From Doris montereyensis (taxonomy: Eukaryota; Mollusca; Gastropoda; Nudibranchia; Dorididae), in the NCBI GenBank assembly GCA_037039925.1, contig JAXRKP010001066.1, positions 1 through 64,000 of the forward strand: DNA of 64,000 bases, read 5' to 3'. This document shows, piece by piece, positions 1 through 12,354 of the stretch. Each line of letters starts with the position of its first letter. The first letter of the stretch is position 1. A model generated the notes under the pieces. It saw nothing but the letters and a program-made list of their open reading frames with translations. It was not told where the DNA came from and searched no databases. The position numbers were made by a program, and so were the translations under genes.

Positions 1-284
1 CAATGCGCTGTATGATGGTGTAAACTGTGGCGTGGTTCAAATGATGGTGTAAACGTGCGTGGTTCAGTGCGCTGTATGATGGTGTAAATTGTGGCGTGGT
101 TCAGTGCCCTGTATGATGGTGTAAACCGCGTGGTTCAGTGCGCTGTATGATGGTGTAAACCGTGGCGTGGTTCAGTGCCCTGTATGATGGTAAACCCCGT
201 TGTTCAATGCGCTGTATGATGGTGTAAACCGTGGTATGGTTCAGTGCCCTGTATGATGGTGTAAACCAAGTAGGCGTGGTTCAG
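1..284. repeat. ~37-bp minisatellite, cut by the window start
   Basis: About seven to eight copies of a unit with the core CTGTATGATGGTGTAAAC, followed by a GTGG(C/T)GTGGTTCAGTG segment. Spacing varies between about 31 and 62 bp because several copies carry small deletions. The array ends near 284 and continues to the left of the window, so its true size is unknown. No coding potential is apparent. Confidence 0.9.
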
Positions 285-1177
285 TGTTGTTGGTAACACA
301 CAAGTGAACAGAATACATTGCTGTGACATGCTGCAGCCTGGAGAAATGAATAGACAAGACCACCATTTTGGCAGGGAGAGGTCAAATATAGAAACTAAGA
401 GCCAATACAGCTGTTAGTTAAGGACACTTTAATATTGTCATGATATGAAGCCCAAATGAAAACAATTCAATTCAGTAGTCTCTATCAGTATCAGTCAGCT
501 TACGGTGGTCTGAATGGAGAAAGAAACAACAAATCTATATTGTTATAAAACATCAATATAAATCGTATGCAGCTTATAATCATTCACAGTCCAATGCAAT
601 GAGAAAGACAGTATCCTCTTGGTGGTAGATATTTAAAAGTTAACAGATGCCAGATACACTGAGTGGAAAATGCTGAATTAGAATTCACTTCACGGGACCT
701 AGAAAATTCTTTTTGCATCAAACATATTTCTGATTATCAAATTTATCCAAGGAACATCTACATAATGCTGTTTGTGATTTGTTTCGATTTGTTTGTGTAA
801 AGTTGCTTTGATATTCCTTCTAGTAAGTTCTAGATTTGGGTTATAATGGATTCCCCCCCCCACCGCCAAAAGCATGTCTCAAACTCAAACCAGACGTAAG
901 TTGCTACAACCATAAATGTTCGATTACTACAAGGAGAATCTTTTTTATTAAGATAATAAATCCCAGAAAATGTTTGTAATAACATAAGTATCAGACTAAT
1001 GTTTTTTTAGACTGTGTTTTTCAGTGAATATTCAAACTTGGGACTTGTGACTCTACCCTCTAGTTGTTGATTGATAATTTTCATGACCAGACAATTAACC
1101 TTTGTTATTAAATTAATATTTGTAATTCATTACTACTCCCTCGAGTATACAAGCAAAATATATTTGTTCAAAGCAAA
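285..1177. other. Unannotated non-coding stretch
   Basis: AT-rich single-copy-looking sequence between the first array and a poly-C run. I see no long open frame, RNA gene or recognisable element. A short C run lies at about 854-862. Confidence 0.6.
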
Positions 1178-1198
1178 CCCCCCCCCCCCCCCCCCCCC
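1178..1198. repeat. Poly-C homopolymer (21 C)
   Basis: An uninterrupted run of C, followed by an A-rich stretch. Homopolymers of this length are often mis-sized in assemblies, so the exact length is uncertain. Confidence 0.9.
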
Positions 1199-1321
1199 AA
1201 ACAAAAAAACCCCAACACAACATTACACATGATAATATGTATCACTTTTGACTCACACTTTAATGTTTAAACTTGATTGAAACCATTTTCCTTGTTGCTC
1301 AATAAAATCTGCTGATGCAGA

Positions 1322-1405
1322 AAGTTTAGTTTAGTTTAGTCTCTGTCTCTCCCTCCTCCTCTCTCTCTCTATATAAATATAAATATATATATATATACAC
1401 ACACA
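1322..1405. repeat. Compound microsatellite (GTTTA, CT, AT, AC)
   Basis: A few AGTTT-type pentamers are followed by CT-rich sequence, then a TATA dinucleotide run and a short ACACAC run. It is a compound simple repeat with no sign of function. Confidence 0.8.
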
Positions 1406-2387
1406 TGTATTATCTTTGATCGGGTGCCTAAAGGTATAAATTCCCAAACACACACAGGGCTTTAAAAAAGTTAGTGTATTATAGATAATCCGAATTTCAA
1501 TACATTTCCCTTTGTAAACTATAGATCTTATTTTGTCATAGTAATGAACAATTTGATAAAACTTCCTCCACACCAGTACTAAAAAGACTTGAAGCACGTC
1601 AAAAATTGAAAAATGAAACTGGAAAAACCAAACCATCCTTTCAGACAGGTTAATTGTAGAGGTTATGGTTTATGGCCCTCAGTCAGGTGATTCAGGAGAA
1701 ATTGAATTCTGATTACTTCAATTTAGCCATAAATACTGCTTTGTATTTTAATCGTGTACCTGAAGAGCAAGTATAGCTGTTATGGTGTAAAAACTTTCTA
1801 TTTGGTTGAATCCATGTCGTGTGACTGAGACAGCCATTCAAACCATCTGTATCTTTTATTAAAGTAATCTGTCTCTTTGATTAATGAAACATATCTAAAA
1901 GAAAGTTAATCCCATATTCTATCATAGTTTTGCTGAAAACGTAATTGCAAGCCAAGTTCAGTCCTGTAGTATCTGTCACTTATTGCATGTCTCAATGGCC
2001 TGACATTTTCTCCTCATATTTTAAATTACACTTTCAACACTAAAAATTCTCACATAGTTTTAATTTCCAATTTGCACATTTTATAGATATATATTGCCCT
2101 GTGAAAAAATGCTTTAGTTTTGAATAATGAAGCCTTTAAAATAGTTGTTATATAGCCCCTGTATCTCTTTATTGTCAATCCATCTATCCATCCCTTATCT
2201 TTCTCTGTCTCTGTCTTTCTTTTATATCTCTCTCTCTCTCTCTGTCCTTGTCTCTGTCTCTTTATACAGTCACTGCTGGTTGCTGTTCACACATGGAGAA
2301 TTTGACAGCTCACGAGGAAGAGCTAACAAACTGTTGAAAGTTTGGAGTTGAAGGGATTCTTCACCGTCATGGATAAAACAGGCTTTT
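1406..2387. other. Unannotated stretch with a CT-rich patch
   Basis: AT-rich sequence without recognisable genes. A CT-rich patch lies at about 2185-2265. The small open frames here are low-complexity or lack homology that I can recognise. Confidence 0.6.
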
Positions 2388-2597
2388 AGTAATTTCCATT
2401 GGCTGAATTTGAATGATAGTAATTTCCATTGGCTGAATTTGAATGATAGTAATTTCCATTGGCTGAATTTGAATGATAGTAATTTCCATTGGCTGAATTT
2501 GAATGATAGTAATTTCCATTGGCTGAATTTGAATGATAGTAATTTCTATTGGCTGAATTTGAATGATAGTAATTTCCATTGGCTGAATTTGAATTAT
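2388..2597. repeat. Near-perfect 30-bp minisatellite, 7 copies
   Basis: Seven head-to-tail 30-bp units containing TTCCATTGGCTGAATTTGAA. Only two substitutions are visible, one in the sixth unit and one in the last, so the array is unusually homogeneous and probably young. Because 30 is a multiple of three and the unit happens to lack stops, both strands show spurious open frames of about 70-95 codons. Confidence 0.95.
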
Positions 2598-2719
2598 GAA
2601 CCTGATATATTATGGAGATGCTGGGGGAAGTTTGAGAAAGAACACGCTATGTCCAAAATTGTTGTGACCAGCAGCATTATTGATATAAATTATGTATAGT
2701 ATACGTTGTCATGTACATA

Positions 2720-2960
2720 TCCATTTCTCTCTGCCTGTCCCAGTTTCTCTGTCTGACTGTCTCTCTCTAAATCTAAATATAGTTTTCTCTGTCTCTGACT
2801 GTCTGTCTATCTGTGTCTCTTTCAGTGTGTGTGTATGTGCATGTCCTTTTATCCAGCTACCTATTCTTCTATATATTCATCCATCTAACTATCTACCTAT
2901 CTATCAGTTTACCCATCTATCTATCTATCTGCTTTACTATCTAGTTATGTACCAGTGTAT
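2720..2960. repeat. CT-rich and (ATCT)n low-complexity sequence
   Basis: CTCTGT-type sequence grades into GTGTGT, then into ATCT/ACCT tetramers at about 2880-2945. It is simple-sequence DNA and the open frame over it is a by-product. Confidence 0.85.
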
Positions 2961-3524
2961 GTATGAGTCTTAAGATGGTATTAAGTTTCAAAACATTTTC
3001 ACCTGTTGATAGCATCACCATCTCAATTATGAACACCAAGATGTCCTGAATGTTGACTTCGCTTCATCAGCTAAGATTAAAGATAAAGCAGTATTTTTCT
3101 ACTACTGTATAAGATTGTCTATTTGTCAAACAGTTGAAACAGCTCTATCATTATGACCTTAGAATCCTAAATGATATATTTATAAAAAAAACTCCATTTG
3201 AAATAATTGTGTTATGGAAAACATCAAATGCACCAATACATCAAAACAAAAAATATAATTCAACTTTTCATACAGCAATAGGCATACATATAAGATCTGC
3301 AGGAACATTATGCTTCGTGGTGGTCAAATAGTTCTGAAATCACATTTAGGGGGTGTTCTAATGAAGGCATTTTTTTGCCAAAAAGTGGACAAATTTAATT
3401 TATTGAATTATTGGATGGAGCAGTTCCTTCCCTTCACATTGAAACCATAAAAGAAGCTCAGGTTCGATTATTTCATTGTATACGATTACTTTTGATGCGA
3501 TACAGACCTAACCTTATTCTACAA
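2961..3524. other. Unannotated stretch
   Basis: AT-rich sequence with no recognisable gene, RNA or element. A 65-codon open frame at 3134-3331 has no features that I recognise. Confidence 0.55.
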
Positions 3525-4112
3525 TAAAAGCCAGAAAGTTTGCCTAAACTATAGCAAGTTGGTAGTCATTTTAATCTTTACAAAGCACACTATCTAAACA
3601 ATCTACTTTTGACCAACTATACTGAATATTGCCTTAGGTCATCCGTAACTTAGGGGACACATTATTCCGCACACCGGTTTTCAAAAGAGTGGCATCCGAC
3701 ATGAGTATAAGTATAAAGGAGGTGGGGCAGATGAAATAGAGACAAGAAGTAGTTGACAGCCTCTCAACATTGTGTATGGCGTTTTTAAGTACCATATACT
3801 ATTCTTTTCTAGGTTTATATGTGAAAATACATTCAAATAACTGACAAAATAGTTTCAAATGTGATTTTCGTAAAATCTTACTATTTGACAATAATTTGCA
3901 GTCTACTTTTTTTATTTATTGTCCAATTGCCTCTGATTTTTGTACATAGTATCTATGAAACAATACAAACCTTCTTCCAGTAGCGATTTTCAATAATATT
4001 GATTCAAATTGTTGCAAACAGAATTTATTTTGTTAATAAATTTGGCAAAAAATGGAAGAGTTGCTATAATCATTTTTTTTAAAAATTATAAAATCAATAT
4101 TTATCAAAAATC
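3525..4112. repeat. Unidentified dispersed repeat, copy 1
   Basis: This block aligns by eye, collinearly and with many substitutions and small indels, to 12355-13012. Shared landmarks in order are TATAGCAAGTTGGTA, GGGACACATT, GAGTATAAGT, AAGTAGTTGA, TTTCTAGGTTTAT versus TTTACTAGGTTTAT, AATTTATTGTCC-like sequence, and CAGTAGC. No protein is evident. It is probably an old, degenerate interspersed element of unknown class in the same orientation as copy 2. Confidence 0.75.
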
Positions 4113-5440
4113 TCCTTGATGTGGTTAGATATTGAACTAAAAAATGTGTGTGCAAAGTTATAGCCAAATCTGCTCAGAACTGAAAAAGCCTATTTGAATT
4201 GAAGGTGCGGTATTTCGCAATGAAAATCCAAGATAGCGGCATTTCCATGGCAACCATATGATAAACATAATTTTTTCCAGCTAACTTCGACATGTTGAGT
4301 TCAATGAGAGTGGTTAAAATTGTCTATTTGCAATCATTAAAAAAAAATCATGTTCAGGTACAACACTCCCCCCCCCCCCTCCCCCACCCACTGTTCCAAG
4401 GACAAAAAACTGAACATACTCTAACATACTCAATTACTTTTCTTTTCTTTCTATTTCTCTCTAAACGGTAGAGTTGCAGTTTGTGAACTCTTTTTTCTAA
4501 ACATCAAATAAACATGACAAAAATGCCTACGTTATGTACAAAACTATTTGAATAAATAAAAAAAAAATTTTTTTTAAATACACAACACTGTCCGATGTTC
4601 CATTTGCCACCTTTTCACTTAAAAGCACAGTGCAGTCTGTTCATTTGTAACCTTCCAAAGATGCACCAACTTACAACCAAACCAATGAACCGCTTCATGT
4701 TAAGACAAATTTTCAACTAGATCTAGACATTGACTTAAGTTGGTCATTGATATATAATGGATTAATTTTGATGTTCAAAACCTTAATATCATCAGCTGAG
4801 CAAACGAAAGCTGCAACTTACAGCTACTGTATGAAATAAGAGAAATGTCTGCATCAATAATTATTTTAAGTTGTCACACACAACATTTGATCATACCAGA
4901 AACATTTGAGGACCAATACAAAAGTATAAACCAAAAAATATATCAAAGATTTTCACATTGGTCCTTAACCAACAAGTAATATATTAACAATACATTCAAT
5001 AATATATTTATGTAGACATACATTAAAAAATATATTTTTATAGACATACATTCAGTATACAATGTTTAAAACCAACAAATTTTACCCCAAAAATATGAGA
5101 ACCAAATGAATAATGGAGTCTTCCTCATGCTTTGCTCAATAAACCAAACTATTTCCCTGAAAAGAATGTTGCAGGATTCAACAGACTTGCTCACTTTGGA
5201 CTTTATATAACAGCCCAATGACAACGGTCTGAGGATCTTAAAAAAATAATTTTTGTTAACTCCACAGGAGATGAAAACTACTCAAAACGGTGAGCACATA
5301 GAGAAGAAAATAAAACAGTTATGGAAGCAAAATGTTGCCTGAACAATTCAAATTTTTCAATAGGCTTGTAACTATAAGGTTACACTAATCACAGAGGAAA
5401 AATGAGAATGAAAGACTTTTACCAAGCCAAGCTGAAATAT
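4113..5440. other. Unannotated AT-rich stretch
   Basis: No open frame or RNA gene that I can support. It contains a C-rich patch at about 4368-4390 and A/T homopolymers near 4558-4580. Part of the segment before 4260 may belong to the dispersed repeat that begins at 3525, but I could not follow the match there. Confidence 0.5.
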
Positions 5441-8400
5441 TAGAATAGAAATAAGGACAATAGATGAAACATTAGAAATCAAGATAATAGATAAAACACT
5501 AGAAATAAGGACAATAGATGAAACATTAGAAATAAGGACAATAGATGAAACATTAGAAATAAGGACAATAGATGAAACATTAGAAATAAGGACAATAGAT
5601 GAAACATTAGAAATAAGGACAATAAATAAACATTAGAAATATGGACAATAAATAAAATATTAGAAATAAGGACAATAGATTAACATTAGAAATAAGGACA
5701 ATAAATAAAACATTAGAAATAAGGACAATAGATGAAACATTAAAAATAAGGACAATAGATGAACCATTAGAAATAAGGATAATAAATAAAACATTAGAAA
5801 TAAGGACAATAGATTAACATTAGAAATAAGGACATTAGATTAACATTAGAAATAAGGACAATAGATTAACATTAGAAATAAGGACAATAGATAAAAGATT
5901 AGAAATAAGGACAATAAATAAACATTAGAAATAAGGACAATAAATCAAACATTAAAAATAAGGACAATAAATAACACATTAGAAATAAGACAATAGATTA
6001 ACATTAGAAATAAGGACAATAATAAAACATTAGAAATAAGGACAATAGATTAACATTAGAAATAAGGACAATAACTAAAACATTAGAAATAAGGACAATA
6101 AATAAAACATTAGAAATAAGGACAATAGATAAAACATTAAAAATAAGGACAATAAATAAAACATTAGAAATAAGGACAATAAATAAAACATTAGAAAAAA
6201 GGACAATAATTAAAACATTAGAAATAAGGACAATAAATAAAACATTAGAAATAAGGACAATGGATAAAACATTGAAATAAGGACAATAATTAATTAGAAA
6301 AAGACAATAATTAAAACATTAGAAATAAGGACAATAATTAAAACATTAGAAATAAACAATTAGAAATAAGGACAATAATTAAAACATTAGAAATAAAGAC
6401 AATAATTAAAACATTAGAAATAAGGACAATAATTAAAACATTAGAAATAAGAACAATAATTAAAACATTAGAAATAAGGACAATAAATAAAACATTAGAA
6501 ATAAGGCCAATGGATAAAACATTAGAAATAAGGACAATAATTAAAATTAGAAATAAGGACAATAATTAAAACATTAGAAATAAGGACAATAATTAAAACA
6601 TTAGAAATTAGGACAATAATTAAAACATTAGAAATAAGGACAATAATTAAAATATTAGAAATAAGGACAATAATTAAAACATTAGAAATAAGGACAATGG
6701 GTAAAATACTAGAAATAAGGACAATAGATAAAACATTAGAAATAAGGACAATAGATAAAACATTAGAAATAAGGACAATAGATAAAACATTACAAATAAG
6801 GACAATAGATAAAACATTAGAAATAAGGACAATAGATAAAACATTAGAAATAAGGACAATAGATAAAACATTAGAAATAAGGACAATAGATAAAACGTTA
6901 GAAATAAGGACAATAGATAAAACACTACAAATAAGGACAATAGATAAAACACTCACAAATAAGGACAGTAGATAGAACACTAGAACTAAGGAGGGACCGA
7001 GATAGAACACTTCAGAAATAAGGACAATAGATAAAACAATAGAAATAAGGACAGTAGATAAAACAATAGAAATAAGGACAATAGACAAATCACTAGAAAT
7101 AAGGACAATAGACAAATCACTAGAAATAAGGACAATAGATAAAACAATAGAAATAAGGACAATAGATAAAACAATAGAAATAAGGACAATAGATAAAACA
7201 ATAGAAATAAGGACAATAGACAAATCACTAGAAATAAGGACAATAGACAAATCACTAGAAATAAGGACAATAGACAAATCACTAGAAATAAGGACAATAG
7301 ATAAAACAATAGAAATAAGGACAATAGACAAATCACTAGAAATAAGGACAATAGATGAAACGCTAAAAATCAAGACAATAGATAAAACATTAGAAATAAA
7401 GAATAAAAGATGAAACATTAGAAATCAGGGCAAAAGATGAGACATTAGAGATTAAGAGAATGTATAAAACACTAGAAATCAGAACAATGAATACAACATT
7501 AGAAATAAGGACAAAAGATGGTATAAGAAATCATGACAACGGATAAAACACTAGAAATAAGGACAAAAGATGAAACATTAGAAACGGACAATGGATAAAA
7601 CACTAGAAATAAAGGACAAAGATCAAACATTAGAAATCATGACAATGGATAAAACACTAGAAATAAGGACAATAGATGAAACATTAGAAATCATGACAAC
7701 AGATAAAACACTAGAAATAAGGACAATAGATGAAACATTTGAAATCATGACAATGGATAAAACACTAGAAATCAGAACAATGGATACAACATTAGAAATA
7801 AGGACAAAAGATGAAACATTAGAAATCATGACAATGGATAAAACACTAGAAATAAGGACAATAGATGAAACATTAGAAATCATAACAAGGGATAAAACAC
7901 TAGAAATAAGGACAAAGATGAAACATTATGAATCACGCTACAATGGATAAAACACTGTAAATAAGGACAATAGATAAAACACTAGAAATAAGGACAATGG
8001 GTAAAACACTAGAAATAAGGACAATAGATAAAACACTAGAAATAAGGACAATGGGTAAAACACTAGAAACAATAGATAAAACACTAGAAATAAGGACAAT
8101 GGGTAAAACACTAGAAATAAGGACAATGGATAAAACACTGGAAATAAGGACAATAGATAAAACACTGGAAATAAGGACAATAGATAAAACACTAGAAACA
8201 AGGACAATAGATGAAACATTAGAAATCATAACAATGGATAAAACACTAGAAATAAGGACAATGGGTAAAACACTAGAAATAGGGACAATAGATAAAACGC
8301 TAGAAATGAGGACAAAAACTGTAACATTATAAATCAGGACAATAGATACATTAGAAATTAGAACAAAAAGTGACTTAAAAAATCATGACAATAGATACAA

Positions 8401-8660
8401 AATTAAAAATAAGGTCAAAAACTGAAACATTATAAATTAAAGCAATAGATAAAACAGTAGAAATAAAGATCAAATGTGAATCATTAGAAATCAGGACAAT
8501 AGATAAAACAGTAGAAATCAGGACAATAGATGAAACAGTAGAAATAAGGACAAAAGATGAAACAAGAAAACATCTAAAACATTAGAAATTATGACGAAAG
8601 ATGAACCATTAGAAGTTAGGACAAAGAGGAAAACATTAGAAATAAGTACTACAATCGAAA
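5440..8660. repeat. 27-bp minisatellite, ~3.2 kb
   Basis: About 115-120 copies of a 27-bp unit with the core ACATTAGAAATAAGGACAAT. Subfamilies occupy successive blocks: ATTAGAAATAAGG at 5.44-6.95 kb, units with ACAAATCACTAG at about 7.08-7.34 kb, and an alternating two-unit pattern at about 7.62-7.90 kb. The edges carry more diverged and truncated units. The 27-bp period keeps frames open, which creates spurious repeat ORFs of up to 298 codons on both strands. Confidence 0.95.
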
Positions 8661-9944
8661 TAGACTGAGATTGATCTCATTTATCAAGTAAATAGAACTG
8701 GTACAGTGGAGTCAGATGCAAATGAAGTCGTCAGGACTGATGCTAGATTAGTGGTTGTATGAGACTTTACGTTGAATGTGAAAATCAAGAAAGAACTTCA
8801 ATTTCAACAGCATCTATTATTTTTTGTTTAATTTCAAAAGGAAAGGCATTTGGCGCTTTGTGGGTTTTGATGGAGGTCGATGCCCTTACGATAAATCAAA
8901 ATGAGGCGACAGTACAGCAAGTTACATGTCTGGAGCGTGTTAACACAGCATAAAGTGGGCAACAGAGGTAGTAATGAGCCTAACCACTAGGCCTTTAATG
9001 AAGTCGTCGGTCACTGAAATCATTTTGATTGGTCCAGGGCTTTGCCCCACTAGCCAATCTTCTAGTCACTCACACCAATGATACCTGATAGAACAATTGT
9101 TCAAGTATCTTTGCTCACACTACACAGCCTAGCCTGGCTTTTAACAATTTACAAGTCATCCGTCTTGTCTCCCAAAACACACACACGCAGCATTAGCGTA
9201 GCGTCAATCAATGTCTTCAGTTTTTAGTCTTTTCTCACTAGTCACAACAAAATATCACGACATGAAGTGAATGGGTGAAAAATCATTGTTTCACTGCCTT
9301 AATTAACTGGCACGACCTCATTGTAGGCGATTGTATCCATGCCTCATTTGATAGGTTGATTTTTAACAAAGACAATAAAGGGGGAAGAAAAGGGGATTTC
9401 TATTCTATTGGCCTCATTTGAAACAAGACATTTAGTTGAGTGATCTCGGCGGGATGTGTTCCCACTGTACAAAAACAGAAACTCATTGAGGTATGGAGAT
9501 TCAAAGTAAGCTCCAAACGATGACAGATAATATTTCTTTTATCATAAAGACAAAAAATAAAAAGAAACACAATGTGAAAACAGACATAACCAATAGTGTA
9601 ATAAATAAAATAAAAACATATCAACAAAGGAAGCTCCCATCAACAATTTGCTCAAAATGAAAAGACATGAGGGTGGTTAATGTTTTTTGTGAGTGTCTCT
9701 CCTGTTTTCTTTCTTCTTTTCAATAATAAAATAAGATTTCATTCACTTAGCGTTTACAAATTTATCTTAACCTATGGTGTTACAGATGAAGATCGTCTTT
9801 CCATTTTTGCAAGCTTGAGTTCAGTGTTTGTTTCTGACTGCGACATGCAAAGTTTTGTCAAATGATCGCATGAAGAAATGCCTTTCTGAAATATGAAACA
9901 GTTCCATTTGCCAGAAACATGATGTCTACTTTATGGATTCAAAA
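8661..9944. other. Unannotated stretch between arrays
   Basis: Mixed-composition sequence with several small open frames (for example 8759-8953 + and 9400-9627 -). None has motifs, splice context or homology that I recognise. It lies downstream of the furin-like terminal exon on the minus strand. Confidence 0.5.
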
Positions 9945-11275
9945 GGGTCTTGGTTGCTAGGAGAGAAAATGTCATTTCCACGAAGGAATGCTAGGAAAGA
10001 AGTCTATGTTCATGGATTCAAAAGAGTTCTAGTTGTGAGGAAAGAAGTCTATGTTCATAGATTCAAAAAGAGTTTTAGTTGCTAGGAAAGAAGTCTATGT
10101 TCATAGATTCAACAAGAGTTTAGTTGCTAGGAAAGATGTCTATGTTCATAGATTCAACAAGGATTCTAGTTGCTAGGAAAGAAGTCTATGTTCATAGATT
10201 CAACAAGGATTCTATTTGCTTGGAAAGAGTCTACGTTCATAGATTCAACAAGGATTCTAGTTGCTTGGAAAGAAGTCTATGTTCATAGATTCAACAAGGA
10301 TTTTAGTTGCTAGGAAAGAAGTCTATGTTCATAGATTCAACAAGAGTTTTAGTTGCTAGGAAAGAAGTCTATGTTCATAGACTCAACAAGAGTTTTAGTT
10401 GCTAGGAAAGAAGTCTATGTTCATAGATTCAACAAGAGTTTTAGTTGCTAGAAAAGAAGTCTATGTTCATAGATTCAACAAGAGTTTTAGTTGCCTAGGA
10501 AAAAGTCTATGTTCATAGATTCCAACAAGGATTCTAGTTGCTAGGAAAGAAGTCTATGTTCATAGATTCAACAAGGATTCTAGTTGCTAGGGAAAGAAGT
10601 CTATGTTCATAGATTCAAAAGAGTTTTAGTTGCTTGAAAGAAGTCTATGTTCATAGATGCAAAAAGAGTTTTAGTTGCTAGGAAAGAAGTCTATGTTCAT
10701 GGATTCAAAAAGAGTTTTAGTTGCTAGGGAAAGAAGTCTATGTTCATAGATTCAACAAGAGTTTTAGTTGCTAGGAAAGAAGTCTATGTTCATAGATTCA
10801 ACAAGAGTTTTAGTTGCTTGGAAAATGTTCATAGACTAAATAAGTTCTAGTTGCTAGGAAAGAAGTCTCATAGATTCAACAGAGATTCTAGTTGCTAGGA
10901 AAAAGTCTATGTTCATAGATTCAACAAGGATTTTTAGTTGCTGGAAAAAGTCTATGTTCATAGATTCAACAAGAGTTTTAGTTGCTAGGAAAGAAGTCTA
11001 TGTTCATAGATTCAACAAGAATTTTAGTTGCTAGGAAAGAAGTCTATGTTCATAGATTCAACAAAAAGTTTTAGTTGCTAGGAAAAGAAGTCTATGTTCA
11101 TAGATTCAAAAAGAGTTTTAGTTGCTAGGAAAGAAGTCTATGTTCATAGATTCAACAAGAGTTTTAGTTGCTAGGAAAGAAGTCTATGTTCATAGATTCA
11201 ACAAAGAGTTTTTAGTTGCTAGGAAAGAAGTCTATGTTCATAGATTCAAAAAGGATTCTAGTTGCTAGAAAAATG
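9945..11275. repeat. 46-bp minisatellite, ~1.3 kb
   Basis: About 28 units of 46 bp with the core AGTTGCTAGGAAAGAAGTCT followed by ATGTTCATAGATTCAACAAG. Indels of one to several bases are frequent. The array lies just downstream (minus-strand sense) of the furin-like terminal exon. Confidence 0.95.
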
Positions 11276-11870
11276 CCTACAGCATGACAACATCTTTGAC
11301 ATTTTTACTGACATATCTGACCATGTGTAGAAACTCACATTCAAAATCAAAGCATGTAAATAAAGGTAATATTCCTTCCTTTAAACAATAATGAGAGTTG
11401 CTATTCTTCATTTGTCCGATATGTTGTCTTTTTATCGCATTTGTGTAAGATTAAACTTATGATAAGATTGTTTTTAAAATCCCTGCGTTCAAGTGGATCT
11501 CGTTTAAACGGGTCATGTTTAAATGGATCATCTTTAAAAATGGATCACGTCCAAATAGATCAAGATGACAGAAACATGGACATGAATATCAATACAGTGC
11601 TTGGGTGGGATAAGACATTTGGAAATAAAGAATTGATTTTCATAGTTTAAATGTCAGAAAAGAAAATAAATGGAATTAAAATGTACAAAGGAAAATCACT
11701 GTAAGTAAATTTGGAATGGATCGAAAATCAGACATTCTTAGATTTTGTAAGGAAAGGTGTTACTTAAGAAAAAAAATTTTTTTTGATTTATGTTTCTTTG
11801 ATGCGATTGACTCCATTCTACCTTCATGCATTCTTCTAGAGAGGAAAAAACATGCGGATGACTTTCACCT
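11276..11870 (-). other. Presumed 3' flank / 3' UTR of the furin-like gene
   Basis: Sequence directly after the inferred stop codon of the minus-strand convertase gene. I found no canonical AATAAA (as TTTATT on +) between the stop codon and the 46-bp array, so the polyadenylation site is not located. Small open frames here are not credible genes. Confidence 0.4.
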
Positions 11871-12213
11871 CTAATACTCATCGTCATAATTATCACTATA
11901 CACAAGATGGACCGCATCCTCTGGCTCATCATCTGGGACAATGCCGTATTTAGAACTTTCACTCCAACATAAAATAATTATGTCTGGCATACAATATGCC
12001 CAAAAGTACAACAAGAATTAGGGCTATCAGAACACTGCTAACAATAAAAATAACGGTAACATTTTTATACACATTGTTATATCCTTCTAAATTGGAAGGG
12101 TGAGGCACATAGTTTTCCTGTAAAATTCGTATGCTGGCACATTGTACAGTCTGTCCTGGACACAGAACATTCCTTGCAAGTTGGATGGCAAGGAGCACAG
12201 ATTTTAGAGTCGC
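11871..12213 (-). CDS. Furin-like convertase, terminal exon: last Cys repeat, TM helix, acidic tail (two frame changes)
   Basis: After the acceptor CATGTTTTTCCAG the minus strand reads DSKICAPCHPTCKECSVSRT, then DCTMCQHTNFTGKLC, a furin-type repeat. That frame stops at a TAA. A +1 frame carries a strong transmembrane helix, VTVIFIVSSVLIALILVVLL, preceded by an NVT glycosylation sequon. It stops at a TGA. A further +1 frame carries SKYGIVPDDEPEDAVHLVYS and then DNYDDEY-stop. This is an acidic tail with a Y-G-I-V (YxxPhi) sorting motif, as expected for TGN/endosome cycling of furin-type enzymes. The parts are in the right order and adjacent, so either indel errors in the assembly or real pseudogenising indels split them. 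Confidence 0.75.
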
Positions 12214-12354
12214 CTGGAAAAACATGAAAACCAAAAACATTGAGAAATTATCAAATCATTAAGCTCTGGTTTCTTGATTTTACTACTGGACTGTTGGAAA
12301 GTGAGAGAGAATGATTACAAAATTGGTGAAAATAAGCAGATGATTTCAAAATTA

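Noticed and set aside
1322..1342. Telomere-like GTTTAG words
   Set aside because: Only a few pentameric AGTTT copies, not the metazoan TTAGGG repeat. No interstitial telomere can be claimed.
6522..7418. 298-codon I/L/V/S-rich minus frame resembling a membrane protein
   Set aside because: It is the translation of the 27-bp array (nine-codon period). All frames of the array give similar artefacts.
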